Assembly (NCBI GenBank): GCA_019614645.1
Contig: JABWDB010000005.1
Location: forward strand, 413,001 to 477,000
Origin: Stratiolaelaps scimitus
Taxonomy: Eukaryota > Arthropoda > Arachnida > Mesostigmata > Laelapidae
Reading direction: 5' to 3'
Length of the DNA: 64,000 nucleotides
Below, piece after piece: positions 18,840 to 31,922 of the stretch. The number at the start of each line of letters is the position of its first letter. The first letter of the stretch is position 1. Made by a program: the position numbers and the translations under genes. The notes under the pieces were generated by a model. That model made no database searches. It was not told the DNA's origin and saw only the letters and a list, made by a program, of their open reading frames with translations.

Positions 18840-21736
18840 GCGCAAGTATGTGTCATGTTATCGACAGAGAAAGAGAGAGAGAGAGATTTATGTCTATGAT
18901 TATTATTATTATTATGATCTGTGTGAGAATATCATCGAACGTATGAACAAGCCCCCCCCCGGGCGTCATCGCTCATACAATATTAAATAAATAATTATAA
19001 ACTATAAAAGCCCCACCCTACAACGCAGGGAATATACAGATGAACTCACGAACAGGGTCCGTCTACTCAACCATCGAGAGATGGTGATGTGGCGACAAAA
19101 GGACGGGTCATTTCGGCGCTGTTTCGGACCAGTCACGTGGCCGGCGGCTAGCCACTCGGCGTACTCGTGTCGTGAGCAATGTCAGTCAGTGAGTCAGCGG
19201 TTGAGTTCGTTCGCGGTGAGCTATTATATAACGCCGCGAATAGATGAATCAATCAACCAAGGTGAAATGTCCAATTTCAATGTGGTCCCAATAGGCCGTC
19301 TGAGAGGGTCTCTCCTCTCAGCGGAAGGCTCCTGGCGAACGGCGCTTACCCAACTGCGGGCGGTGGCGTCGGACAGAAACCGAAGGCTTCTGGCCGACGC
19401 TCATAGAACTGTAGGACACGAGCAGGACTAGAGTTGGCCGCAGCCCGCCGGGCAAGGCCAAGCATTATTTATTACGACCTTTTTCAAGTCTTCTTTTCTC
19501 TTTAGCAGCGAAATGCACTACTTAGCTGAAGGGATTGCAACTTTGTGAGTCGTGGGGCGTATATACCTGATCCTCTCTGTCGCTAGAAAATGCCAACTGT
19601 AATCATTCAAAAGGTCTCGGACCTGTTCTTCTAAGACGAAATAACACTATCCTATAATGGTTCTCTATGTCGCTGTATATGGCTTACGCGTTGTCATCAC
19701 TGCTCTTCCATATATGATGACTGCACCAAATCAGCATAGCAGTGACTCCTCTCAATACCACTGTGTAACGGAGGAAGAACACTTGTCAGATGTCATTGAC
19801 CGGAACCACATCGATCGGAGCAGCCAAAACGAAAAACAATAGAACGTGTCATACGCCATTTATGCAGGGTTAGTCATAGTTAGTTATCTCGGAAATATAG
19901 CATAGTCATTACCAGCAACCGCGTCAAGCTGTCGGTAAACGTCATTTGTGGAAAATAATCATGGTAGGTCTGCTAGTCGAAGTACTCGAGAAAGGAACGA
20001 ACGTGTCGCATATACCGGCAGGTTCGACCACGATGCTGACCACCGTAGTGTCCCCCGGTATGTTCACGTGTCAACAGAAGAAGCTGAGAATGAGTTTTGT
20101 TTCATTTTGTTTGTCGAACTGACATCGTTACGAAGTTTGCTTAGCAACGTTCAAGGTGACGCGAGTGTCAACTGTGCCGTATGACCTGTTAGGCGAAACT
20201 GTTGATGGGCGAGGTTTATATCGCGTGCATGAGGTGGTCGAGAGACAGAGAGAGAGAGAGAGGGAGTGATATCGAAGGGAATGGTTGGATTAGTAACCAG
20301 GGGGCGACTTCGCCGAAGCTGAGCATAACAAGCGAATCACTGAGATGGTGGGCAACATCTATGGTAGCTTTAATGGTTTCATGTGCCACCGAACAACTAA
20401 GAGGGGGGGGGGGGGGTAGCCGGACTCACCGCGCCTAGTCACCGTAATACGGCTATTACAGCAATAACCTTGTCATTTCACATGGACCATCATGATTCGA
20501 GAGGTGGTAGATGACGCCACCGAGATGGCGGTACGCGACAGCACAATTTCGAAAACATGCAGCGATATTATTTGGGCATCGTTTTTCGGTGTACAACACC
20601 GACTAGAATGATCCGGTCAAGCCGTCCTATCCGCCCGGCTTCCCCCAACAACAATTAGCCATTGAGAGAACGAGAAAACGACCTCGATCGTTCGTTTGTT
20701 GCTACTGAGAGATCTTTACGCTGAAAAGGATATTCGGTTGTCATTTGAGAGAACAACACTAACAGCACACAATCGACAAAGTGTGCTGTGGATGTCGACA
20801 CATATGCTTGAATATGTAGACATATGTGCCCCCTGATCAAGCGGCCTGTTGGGCGGCATGCTGCAGAGCATTCCTTCGGTCTTAGCAGTGTTCGAGAGCG
20901 CGAGAGAGAGAGCGAGATAGAACTCTGTGAGCTCGTGCGTGCTCGCGGCGAGCTGGTAGTTACCGTTGTAGTACCATTGCTCACGGGAAACTCATACTAT
21001 AGCAGCGTTGACGATTAGAAGCGCAGCTGGACGACTCCCTCAGGCTTTGGAGCGTGCGCCAGCGGGCAGGATCATGTCGCGACGATGGCCAAACCCAAAT
21101 CCAACTTCGGATTCAGCACGGATGGGTTGAGTTTGCTAGCCCAGTATATCTTACTAATGTGTGTCGATGGATGTCAAGTACCTGTTTGGCTTTCTCGATC
21201 TGCATATACCATACGACGATGATGATGATGACTATTATTATTATTATTATTACTACTATTGTTATTATTCGTATACTAACGTGTGGTAAACTAAACAACA
21301 TCAATAACTACTATCTCATGGAAGAAATAACGAGATGAACTAGTCTTAGAATAATAAAATCGACATGACTGATGAGATTGATAGATCTGTTGATAGAACT
21401 GAGCATTGGCAATATATATATATATATATATATATGTTATTGTAGATTCAGATTGGGGTGAATCGGGGTCAAAGTTCACGGGTCGAGGAAATAAGCGGAA
21501 CTAGTCCGTAAGGAAAAATCAATAGTTTATGTACGAATCTTTCCAATATATATATATATATATCCAATTGTTTATCGTACAAGCATACGCCTTAAAGTGA
21601 TACCAGCAAGTATCTTTTTTCACATTGGTGTGACAAACAGATAAATTAAAGCGAGAGATCATGTTGGAAAAATTCTCTGTTCTTGGGGACTGCAGCTGCT
21701 ACGCTTGTTTTGACTCAGGCCATATACCATACAGTT

Positions 21737-21738
<2 letters not shown>

Positions 21739-21775
<37 letters not shown>
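21739..21775. repeat. (TA)n microsatellite
   Basis: An uninterrupted TA run. Confidence 0.93.
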
Positions 21776-21781
<6 letters not shown>

Positions 21782-22840
21782 CGAAAGAGAATCACGACGC
21801 GTAAAGATTTGGCGAACACGTAAATGAAAGAAGAGAGATGCTTGATAGAATCATAGTGAATAGTGGGTTGCCCTGAGTTCTATGATGTAATCATCAGATG
21901 GTGAATACTATCATCTCTGATTCTTCACGAATATATAGGAATATGCGTACGCGGTTATATGAAGGAGAAAGTACTATTATAATCTATAATAATGATAACA
22001 TGTTGACGATCCATATGGCGGTGTTGACTAGAATTAGAGCGTTTGCCTAAGACCCTATAATTATAATATTATCAGAGTGGAATAACTATTAACTGGCGGA
22101 CGAGAGTCGATAACTTGTCAGCTATGGAGCTCGGGGGGAAAATGAAGAATCATTGACAGCGATGGATGCCAAATTACGACAGTCGATACCTGAATGAGAT
22201 CGAATAGGACGCACGTAATGTTCTAGCGGACGATGATAGCCTGTTATGAGAATCGACGAGAGAGTGGATCTTATCCTAAGGAAGACAAAAGTGTGAATTA
22301 GCGAAAACAAATACATATTAGAAACAACGGCTTGGTACAGTGGTACGAACCATACGGATTCTTCTGTATTTTTTATTATTATTATTATTATTATCATTAT
22401 TAAATTTGTAGTTATGCCCGAAGCCACATGATCAAGCAATCAACCAGTTTATTTAATTTAACAAAAAGCAACAATCATTTACAAAAAAAAAAATAGGAAT
22501 TACAGTGTGGTCCATAGCAAATCAAAATAGTACACGTAGCAAACGACGTTTGCTACACGAAAAATATATTACAGAATAGCAGGCGCCAAAATCTCTACCA
22601 ATCATTACAGACGACACTGTAAAAATGTTTGCACTTGAGTTAAATGTGAACTGGGGCAGCGTCTCGTAGCGAAAAAACTAACAATAACCTGTGTACGTCA
22701 TCCTCGCGATCTTCTTTGCCATATATCTATTATTATATATTATTCAATTATTAGGCGCATGTCTGGAACGAAGGCCACGACAGCAACCACAATGATAATA
22801 CTAATCGCGACAATGCAAGAATGGGCGACAATATAACAGA

Positions 22841-22844
<4 letters not shown>

Positions 22845-22880
<36 letters not shown>
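22845..22880. repeat. (GA)n microsatellite
   Basis: About 36 bp of pure AG repeat on the plus strand, the longest GA tract in the window. Confidence 0.95.
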
Positions 22881-22883
<3 letters not shown>

Positions 22884-23306
22884 ATGTATAAATTGATAAG
22901 ACGGGCGAGAGAGAGCCAGAAATAGATTGTTGCGGGTGACGCGAGTTCGATTAGATGATAAGACATATTTCAGCGGTTAAAGGCAGGAACGAAGAGAGCG
23001 AATTTCATCAGCGATAATAATAATACTACTACTACTAATAATAATGATATAATATTAATAATGAAAATAATAATACACTTAATAGTAATAACAAGAACAA
23101 TAATAAGCACGATGGCAGCGGAATAGCGCCAGAATAGGGCGAACCGGTGATTGGTTTATTGATTATTATTATTATTACTATAATGATTGTATTCACTCGA
23201 GTTATAAATAATGGAGTATGATGATACTAATGTGAACGATGGACGACTGACTATAGTAGACTGAGATGACTGTACGATGTAATAATATATAGAATATATA
23301 AAAAGG

Positions 23307-23308
<2 letters not shown>

Positions 23309-23334
<26 letters not shown>
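23309..23334. repeat. (AAT)n microsatellite
   Basis: About nine AAT units inside a 400-bp region (23010-23410) made largely of AAT, ACT and GAT triplets. Confidence 0.9.
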
Positions 23335-23337
<3 letters not shown>

Positions 23338-23783
23338 TGTTAATGGCGATGATGATGATAATGATAAGATATAGTGATAAATGGTATAATACTAATAATA
23401 AAAATGACGTTATATAGATCTAATCGATGAGAATAATGACGAGATATGACAACGTTAGCAGCATCAGCAGCAGTAGCTTGTTCGTTTTAGCCAATGTGAT
23501 CGTGACGCCGACTCTTCTGTCCTTCCTATGCTGATGATGGAACGATCATCACCCATTTGCGCGGGTGGTGCCTAAATGGAATACGCGAGTACGTCGAAAG
23601 AGAAAGAAACTATGAAGGCCATACTGATATATTGAGACACTGACAGACTTCAACAGACCTTACTACTATATATCCTACTGTTTAATATATGTGCATGGTT
23701 GGTGGCTGAGTGTGTCTGGCATACATTCGACCTACCTGGCGAATTCGTAGAATCGAATTCAGTCGAACAGTCGGCACCTGCGT

Positions 23784-23811
23784 TTTGATCTTAGCCAAAA
23801 GGCCGAAAAGC
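23784..23811 (-). pseudogene. U2 snRNA 5'-end fragment
   Basis: The minus strand carries a 22-base exact match (23785-23806) to the conserved U2 snRNA 5' region that forms stem I and leads toward the branch-point-recognition segment, then one mismatch and four more matching bases. The following U2 sequence, including the GUAGUA branch-point motif, is absent. The copy therefore stops after about 27 nt and cannot be a working U2 gene. A truncated or chimeric retro-copy is the likely origin. Confidence 0.55.
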
Positions 23812-25244
23812 AGCAACTTATATAATAGTTACCCCTTTTTCATTGTGTTCTGACTGATCATCGTCGATCGATTCCGTGTACACAGATTCCGTATTGACAG
23901 AAACGTACTCGGGGTACTCCATTCGGGTTACTGCCACAATCGTTCATTTCGGTTCTTGATAACTGGTGTTATGGATTGCAACGATAGCGTAGCGGGTGGC
24001 GTTATTGCATCGTGCTGATAACGTTATGTAGGTGTGTGTTAAAAGATAGCCGGTGTCATCTAAAGGAGATAACGAGATTAGAATGTGAGATGATTCTCGT
24101 AAGAAATGGTGGAGCAGCGACGACGATTATACAATTCATACGATCGACATGAATCATCAGAAACGAGCTGTCGCGACTTGCGTATGCCAAGCGGATAAAC
24201 TCCCGTCCCAGGCCCTACAGCGCGTTGCGTTGTCTTGGCCTTCGTCGACCTCGTGCTCGTTCTGCTCGATTGTACAACACACCTCGGGTCCGATGAGACG
24301 AAAAATAACAAAAAAAATCACCTAACCACAAATGTAACGACAGGACCCGCAGAATCGTTCGAACTCGATGGTATTTCCGAGTGGCCACTTCGAGGAAAGT
24401 ACATTTTTCAGGTTAGGGTTTTTGTCCTCGGCTAATCAGATGTCATGCGACGACTTAGACAAGAATATCGAATTGATTAAACAGAGGTTTTATTGATTTT
24501 TTTCCGAAATTGCCTTATGTGTATGAAGAAGTCGTATCGCAGAGCTTGCGTCCTTGCTGATGAATCAGCCTGGCGATAATTCGGCTGGGAAAAACCTCGC
24601 CACCCAAAACAAGCTCGCTGACTCGTTTATCTTAGTCTCTATTTTGTGAGTGGATGAACACACACACACACAATGAACCATACGAATTGTATATTTCTCT
24701 CTCGATTTGTGCTTGTTTTTGTGGGTCTGTGTTGTGGCCTGGTATCATGACGTTATTCATCACGACGGGCATTTAACCTGTATGACCTGGTGCCACATTA
24801 GCGTGTTGAACATTCGGGCAGAGTGTGACGGGTTGACTAAAACACGACGATCTTAGGAAGTGGATATTGCCGTTGGCGTTACGATTGAATATTGTTGTGA
24901 TGTGTTTTGACGGCCGGCCTGTTGGACGGGTAGGTTTTCGTCAAACCGCCAGCGGACCGTGCGAGATTCCCGGCACCACGAACAATATTTGGTGGCTAAT
25001 GATTCGGTGATTACTAGCATCGTTATCATCGTCGCCGTTTCGTCGAGGTGTCGGACGTCGGTCCAAGAAGCTTTGCTGTGACGGAGACATTACCCGCACC
25101 AGAGGAGAATCATGAGGATATAATGATTACAGTGGTTATTATTATTATTATGAAACATAATCTCCATAGGACAGGCTAAGTACCGTCTGTTGAATAGGAA
25201 AACCCAATAAGAGGTGGGTGAAGAAAATATAATGAGAGTTATAT

Positions 25245-25275
<31 letters not shown>

Positions 25276-27332
25276 TAGGAGGAGGCAGGCTTGCACGCAA
25301 GCAAGCAAACAATAAGAATAAGAAGATAATAACTGATAATAATAACGCAAGTTAATTGAACAGATAGACGCTGATGACCCTGATTGAGCTAAAAGACATG
25401 GTGGTGGCGAGAGGACACAATGGAATAACTTAAAACCAAACAAAAAATAATTTCTACACGATGTTCAGGAGTACACATAGTTCACAACCCTCTGCAACCC
25501 GGTCGCGTGGCAAACAACGCATTTATATGATGAAGACGATGATAATAATAACTAATTATAACGAAAACTACACTAGCTTGCTGATCAATGGTTCATTATG
25601 CGGATCACATACTATTAATAATAATATACTCATGGTAGTAAAATATTACTAACAAGAAATACTGTACTATCTATACCTTACATGAGTACTACATAATAAT
25701 GAGAGAAAAATAATAATATTAATCACTAAGAACAGAAAACACCAATACACAACACATACGCAGACACAAAAAACAGAAAAGAAAATGCCACCAATACAGT
25801 CACACAACGATCACCTCTAGCAACAACAAGAGTAGAAAATAAAACATGATAAAATACTGGAACGACCTAACAGACCACATATAAAACTATAAACAAATAT
25901 ATATATATATATATATAGAAGACAAACAAAGGGCATACGCCCTAAGCCAAAGGTAATTCGATTTGGCTAAATAATACGAACTGTGGAAGTGCGGAAGTAT
26001 ATTTCGTCACGAGATACAGCACCGGTGATCTATAGAATAATTACATCCCTGAATGACTAAATGCAGGATAATGCATCACTGTTGTTCGTAACGGCAATAC
26101 AACAGAGAACCACAACAGCCTTGCATCGAGCGCACGTTGCGTCGGTAGCATCGACATTTACCGACTTACCGATGTTCGGTAAGCTTTGTTTCTATTATAG
26201 TATTTGGAAACGCCCAGAACCCTCGGCCTGGAAACGAGCGAGCAACTTTTTACCTAATAGCAGTAATTAGTTAGTCTCCTGCTAACTAATATTTGTGGTC
26301 TGTTGATAGTGGAGGAGCAGTGTCCGGGCAGTCGCTGGCCGCCTCAAATCGTTGTGCGACGAACAACAGCTTTAGAGAAACACGACAGATCCACGGGACA
26401 CAACAGGAAACGCAATACAAACAGGATGGATACCACAGACGGACACAGCGACACGACAAGGGGTAATTAGCGCCTGGCCCCAGGGACGGGTAACGTTCTG
26501 GAATTAATCTGCGTAGTAAATTGTGTGGTATCACCAGCAACAGCAGTTGGATTATTAGCCCCCACTAAACAGAAAATAATGTAACTTCTTGGGAATTGAT
26601 ATGTTTGTCAGTGGATAGCAACCTTTCGCAGCTGCTAAATGCCTGCAGGCAAGCGAAATGGGCGTGACGACCTTAAAGGACTTTTGGAACGATATCCAGA
26701 GGAAGCCGGCGCTGACATGGACGTGATCACTGGATCACGCTATTGACGCCTGCCCTCTCGGCAGTGCTCGTATGTTCTTGTTTAGTCTACAGGAGCGTAA
26801 GCGAGCGAAGAGGGGATGACAAACCCGGTGGCTTGACAAATATCTATGGGAAGTCACGGAATTTCCTGCGATCAAATCAATCAAGGCTACACACTAATAA
26901 CATGTGATTTACATACAAACACTTATTTCGTTTGGCCTCTGTTAGGAAAAGAGCAAGTGCTCCCTTTAAAATAGTTGCCCCAAGACCTCCCGGTTCCTGG
27001 CAGACAGGTCTCTGGCAACTAGCAACAGTTGAATGTAAACGCGAGACATGTGAGAAAAAGTATTCTAGGGAAAAATTGATGGACACAAATATACCCATCT
27101 ATACAATCCATATGAATTAAGTCCTTAAAAAGGAGGGAACGAGGAGTAAAGCACAACAGGGAAATAGAATAGCACCAATACAGGGCCTAACAGATGACGG
27201 CGTGCAAAGCTTTGAAATACGGCGATACTTCCAAGGGCGCTAGCGAAATGCCAAGCGGACGGATGCAGAGGAAACAACAACAACACGAAATAACAGTGGC
27301 ACGTCGAGCGAAAACCCGATTCATAGCCATCG

Positions 27333-27359
27333 TATATATATATATATATATATATATAT
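27333..27359. repeat. (TA)n microsatellite
   Basis: An uninterrupted TA run. Confidence 0.93.
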
Positions 27360-30300
27360 CTTGTCTCTAGTGACTTCGCTCATGCTAATGAGTTAAAAAC
27401 AAATCAATCAAATCTAACAGTGCTATCGAAATAGGCGGAATCTATCGGCCTGCCACCACAATACAGATACCATACCAGGTATACAACAGAACATTGAGAT
27501 ACATGTACAACTACATACATCTACGATACGTACAGACAACATGCTATGTGCATACGAAAACCTGCAGAAATTCTGAAAATCAACTACAAGTACGGGTTGC
27601 GGGCCACGCGGAGACGGAAAGCAACTACATTAACAAAGGTGAAACGGGATAAACGACCACAAAAGGTGATCAGTGTCTAGCGATCAACAGGCAAGCTGGC
27701 AGCAGCCGCCGCCGCCAAATGCGGTCCCACACACCGGCGTTGACGAGTAGAGATTAAACTAGACAGACTATCGACAGCAGGAAAAATCGTCCAGTTAAAA
27801 ATGTTTTTTTGGTGACTACCACTAATAATAATAATAATAAGAATCACAATATAATACTACTATTGCAGCGTTATTCGACGATTCGCTACAAGCGTTATAC
27901 ACGATTGTGTAACAACACTATGTAATTTTTCGTTTAATCCTTCAGGACCATGGAAACTGTTCATGGTATGTCACTATCTGTTTCTCTTCCGCACCATGTC
28001 ATCTAGTTTCTCTTCCAGTGGCTCGTGTTCCCCTAGCGTCGAGGTGAGGTGACCTCTACTCTCGTTACCGCCATCTAACCTGTCTGCCTAACCCATCGTG
28101 ACCTGCAGACGTGAGACAATATTCGCATCTCTCCGCGGCCAGCTCGCTAGACACATCGGCCCAAAACACGCACACATACACACACACAGAGATACGCACA
28201 TACACGCGACACACGCATACGAAAACAACAAAGTAAACACCGCCCATGGCCGGCCCCCGCGTAGCTCTCGACGTTAGCCGCTTCCAGAGTTCGGTGTTGT
28301 CAGATCTTCGTTGTCTAAATGTGATGATCACTGTCGAGACTCTCTCTTTACCCTGAAACGTACCTGAAAATGAAACTTACTAATTTAGCAAACAAGCACG
28401 AAAGCGAGAGACGAAGCTGGATGAATGGGGGCGGCCTATATATAGATTCGCCCCTGCCGCGCCGTCGAAGGATCGAGTGAATGAATGCATTATGATGGGC
28501 CTGAGATATGGATACAGCGGGAAAAATACTGAAATGCTGATGGCGATGATGGCGATGATGATGGTGATGTTAATGACAGAACGATACGAGATGGATCGAT
28601 AATGAAATCGGTAGCGGTGGCGATGACGACGAAATCGAACAGATTGAACAGCGACAGCGTGAGCCGTTCTCACGTTCGACGGAGACAGACGTCATGACAC
28701 AACAAGCCGAAGCTCCCAAATGAGATGGATCTGAGATGTGATCGGGCGCCTCGGTCGGACCGATTCGGGATTTAACTATGATGATTCTAGGAGATTCGAG
28801 GCTGAAATGACAATGCCGGATTATGTTCGCTACGATGACGGCAATGACGAAAGTAATAATTGAATGCGGCAAGTTGTTGGTGAAGGTGAGATTGTTGCAA
28901 TAATGACAATGCCGCTTCAACTAATAACGATGTGACATACGGCCGAGATTAGATCAAACGAGAAATTCAGCAGTTGACGGGAATAGGAAGGTAAATAGAA
29001 ATGACATTACTCTGTTGTGTGTACTAGTTGTCTATCGAGTTTGAACGCTGCGCTCGCGCTAATATGTTTAAGCGAACTATTCTGATGTGCTAATTGACGC
29101 TGATGATGATGATGATAATTAGGCAGAAACGGTAACATTGGCAATTTTATGGGGCTGGTCGTGTTTAAACCACTGCTTTGTACAGATATGACGAACTGGT
29201 TTGTAGGATGATTTGCGAATGTCGTGATGAGGATGGCCGTTACGTTGCCTTTGACATTCAGATTCACCTTCGTGAAAGCAGCGACGACCTGCGAAACATG
29301 CCCGCTGCAGCCGAATGTCATCATTGTAAAAATTTCACCTTTGGTATATTCCAATCGGCGTGGTGGCTTCGACTGGACTCTGACGGCTGGGCGGCAATTT
29401 GCTGCCGATTAATAAAGGCCAGCTATCAATCAAAGCGGCTTGGAATAGGCCAAAGCGGTGTGCACAAATTGACCAAATGTTTAGTTAAGATGAGAATGCT
29501 AATGACAAGAGATCGATATGTAAGTCTGTGTAAAAATTGCGATTATATAATCTTATCCTGAGAGAACAACGTATCCACTCGATGCGGTTATACGGAGTTT
29601 GTATATCAACAAATAAGTGAAGAAGAATGAAATTTGAGGTTGGGGGGGGGCGGGGATCTATATTTATCTATTTTACCGGCAGCTTCGAGAGAAAATGGGA
29701 CAATGTTGCAGGTCCGTTTGCCAAGGCGCCCGTGATTCGCCAGGGTTTCGCGAAAATGAGAGATAAACTAAAATACTACGTAAAAAAATAATACACTGCA
29801 AACGGGATAATAACTCGAGAGGAACAGCTGGGTTGACGGCTCTATACCGGAACGAAATAAAGCTGTAGTTATTAAAGCAAACGTAACCTAACTGGTGTTT
29901 CATTCTCAATCAGCATGAATATATAGATAGGCATGCAATACGTATCCGCCGGAGGGTTAGCGCGAAAAAGTTTAGTTTAGATATTCTCTTCTACAAATAC
30001 TCGTTTGTCATGGAAGACTTGAACTACGTTGGTGTTTCTCCATCTGGGACGTAGGCAGCAATTAATTGTGTTCTGGAATAGAAAGATATCAAGGGAACAT
30101 GGGGACTTCTTCAGATTATGCAAATGCTAAAGCTAGCTTTAAATTACATACAGTAGGTACCAGTGTAATAGCGGCTGATGCAAAGCAGTATCAACTGTCA
30201 CGCACATAAAACAACAATGGCCACATGCAAAATGGATTGAGGCCAATCAAGGGTAAAGGAAATATCGGCATATAGTGATTCGAGACAGGTGGTAAGTATT

Positions 30301-31680
30301 GAAGCGGGCTCATATGTGCGCTGAATCCCCTCCTTTATGAATCATGTAGTTACAAACTTAAGGGAGATGAAAGTGAGGATCCATAGTGGGTTGGAAGACC
30401 TTTAATAGTAGTTTTTTGTTTTTCAAGCTGACCCTCAGCTGTTCCCCTATGTGACAGGCCTCAGCTCTTAACCTTTTTAGGTATTACTATGAGGACCTGT
30501 CGGGGCCACCTTTATAGTAGTAGGCACTTATATATGTAGGTACTTGTGGGGTACTAGCTACAAAGTTCTCGCGACATGGTAAGCAATACCCCACGAGAAA
30601 GAACTTTCGTTGATGACACAACCGGCCTGGATTTCATAGCTTCTGTCGGTGGTATCACTTTGTGAAGCTGCCGTTAGGGGATTAAACCTAACGACTTATC
30701 TATACGCTTCATCGAATATCAAAAATAGCTACTCAAGTGACGGGCAATATTTCGTTATTTTTCCATGGTTTGATCAAGCTTGCGACTCTTGCGTTAAGTA
30801 ACCCTAAATGAGGCTTATGTGAAGGCCGTTCATATTACAATTGTGTGTGGGAATACAAATCGTGTGAAGCTCTGACGGCTTGTAAAAGCAGTGCAGATGG
30901 TTTTTATTATCCCTGACTGGAATGCTCATTTTCAGCAGAACATTAGTCTCATTCTAGGATTGTTCCTGGTGTTTGCAGCGGGTAAGTCCTGGACACTTTA
31001 GGAAGGATAGCCAACAAAAGTTGGAAAGTACTTAACGATTTGTTGGCGAACAAGTTCTTAACTTCACGCCCTTGTGCCTCTCCTCTATTACGAGGCAGGT
31101 CCAGCAAGAAGCTCACTGAATACGATATTGCCGTTATTAATAGACGGCTTTTTTTGTACAAGTAACTTATGCGTTACGCCTAAGGTAGTCTGCATGAACA
31201 TTGTTGGAGGATAGTTAGCACAGCTATATTTTGAACCCGACACAGGAAACGAATCTTGTAAGCGCTAAATATGAATGTTTAAATATTCAGCATGAGACAT
31301 AAAGAGGAAAGGTTTGAGGAAAACATCGATCTACATCAAAGACGTGTACTCTAGCAAGTACTTTCGTTGGAATATACTTTGAGATTCCTACAAGTCCACT
31401 TTGTCTAGCGGAGCGCCAAATGGACCCGAAGTCGCCGTGCTTAAAATATCGCTTGGACACATACGAACCAAAGAAGGCTTTTTAATGTGTTAGTCACAAT
31501 ACCTTTTAGTTTCTCCTGACACGTTTTCGACCAAATACCTTCTCCGTCTATCGATTGTTACGATAACAAATTGCCAAAACCGTCTATGCTTAAATGGATC
31601 AAGAATATTATGTGGTGAAACACGAACAAGCGGAACCAGCATACGTTTTTTCCCTACATATCGCCCGAATTTAATAATAT

Positions 31681-31807
31681 ATCAAATAGTTCTTTATGTC
31701 TTAAAGGTCCAGTCCAACACGAGCGGGCAGGGATTCGAGTTGCGCATCACGCAGCAACGTAGAGTGTCGCTGCACGAGAGTGCCTGCTCTCGTTCGCCGG
31801 CCCCACG
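31681..31807 (+). promoter_or_regulatory. 5' flank/UTR of ABCA gene 1, shared with gene 2
   Basis: Upstream of the ATG, AAGGTCCAGTCC and the following G+C-richer sequence resemble the corresponding stretch before gene 2 (57845-57949). The conserved part is therefore probably transcribed leader or proximal promoter. No TATA box or initiator can be fixed by eye. Confidence 0.35.
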
Positions 31808-31922
31808 ATGTACATATTCACCCAACTCTACGCCCTTCTCCACAAGGATATATGGATTTTGCGAATTAAGCGACACTATTGTTCTTCTGTGCTCGAGCTA
31901 TTAGTTCCTGTACTTATCCTCT
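31808..31922 (+). CDS. ABCA gene 1 exon 1: start and TM1
   Basis: The ATG opens [20 protein letters not shown], a typical short cytosolic ABCA N-terminus, then enters TM1 ([11 protein letters not shown]). It ends in phase 1 before GTGAGTAAG. The start is supported by the matching ATG in gene 2. Confidence 0.9.

Larger units (their letters stand above)
18840..31680. other. Gene desert, GA-biased and AAT/ATT-rich
   Basis: No confident gene. The plus strand now carries GA runs (18866-18886, 20240-20264, 20891-20915, 22845-22880) and many AAT/ATT or GAT triplet runs (18900-18914, 21217-21255, 22373-22395, 23015-23110, 23309-23334, 25138-25151, 27827-27840). TA arrays lie at 21412-21434, 21739-21775, 25897-25917 and 27333-27359. 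A U2-like fragment sits at 23784-23811. From 29.7 to 31.6 kb the DNA is plain and A/T-rich with nothing evident. Confidence 0.6.

Noticed and set aside
18093..18845. 250-codon minus-strand frame, one of the longest in the desert
   Set aside because: It crosses a TA array giving an Ile-Tyr run, shows no domain and has no splice or conservation support.
28380..28920. Overlapping minus-strand frames of 97 and 116 codons
   Set aside because: Rich in His/Arg/Ile from GATGAT-type repeats; no family resemblance.
29641..29656. G-rich run as a possible G-quadruplex
   Set aside because: Too short and not organised as four separate G tracts; the same holds for the poly-G runs near 2045 and 20402.
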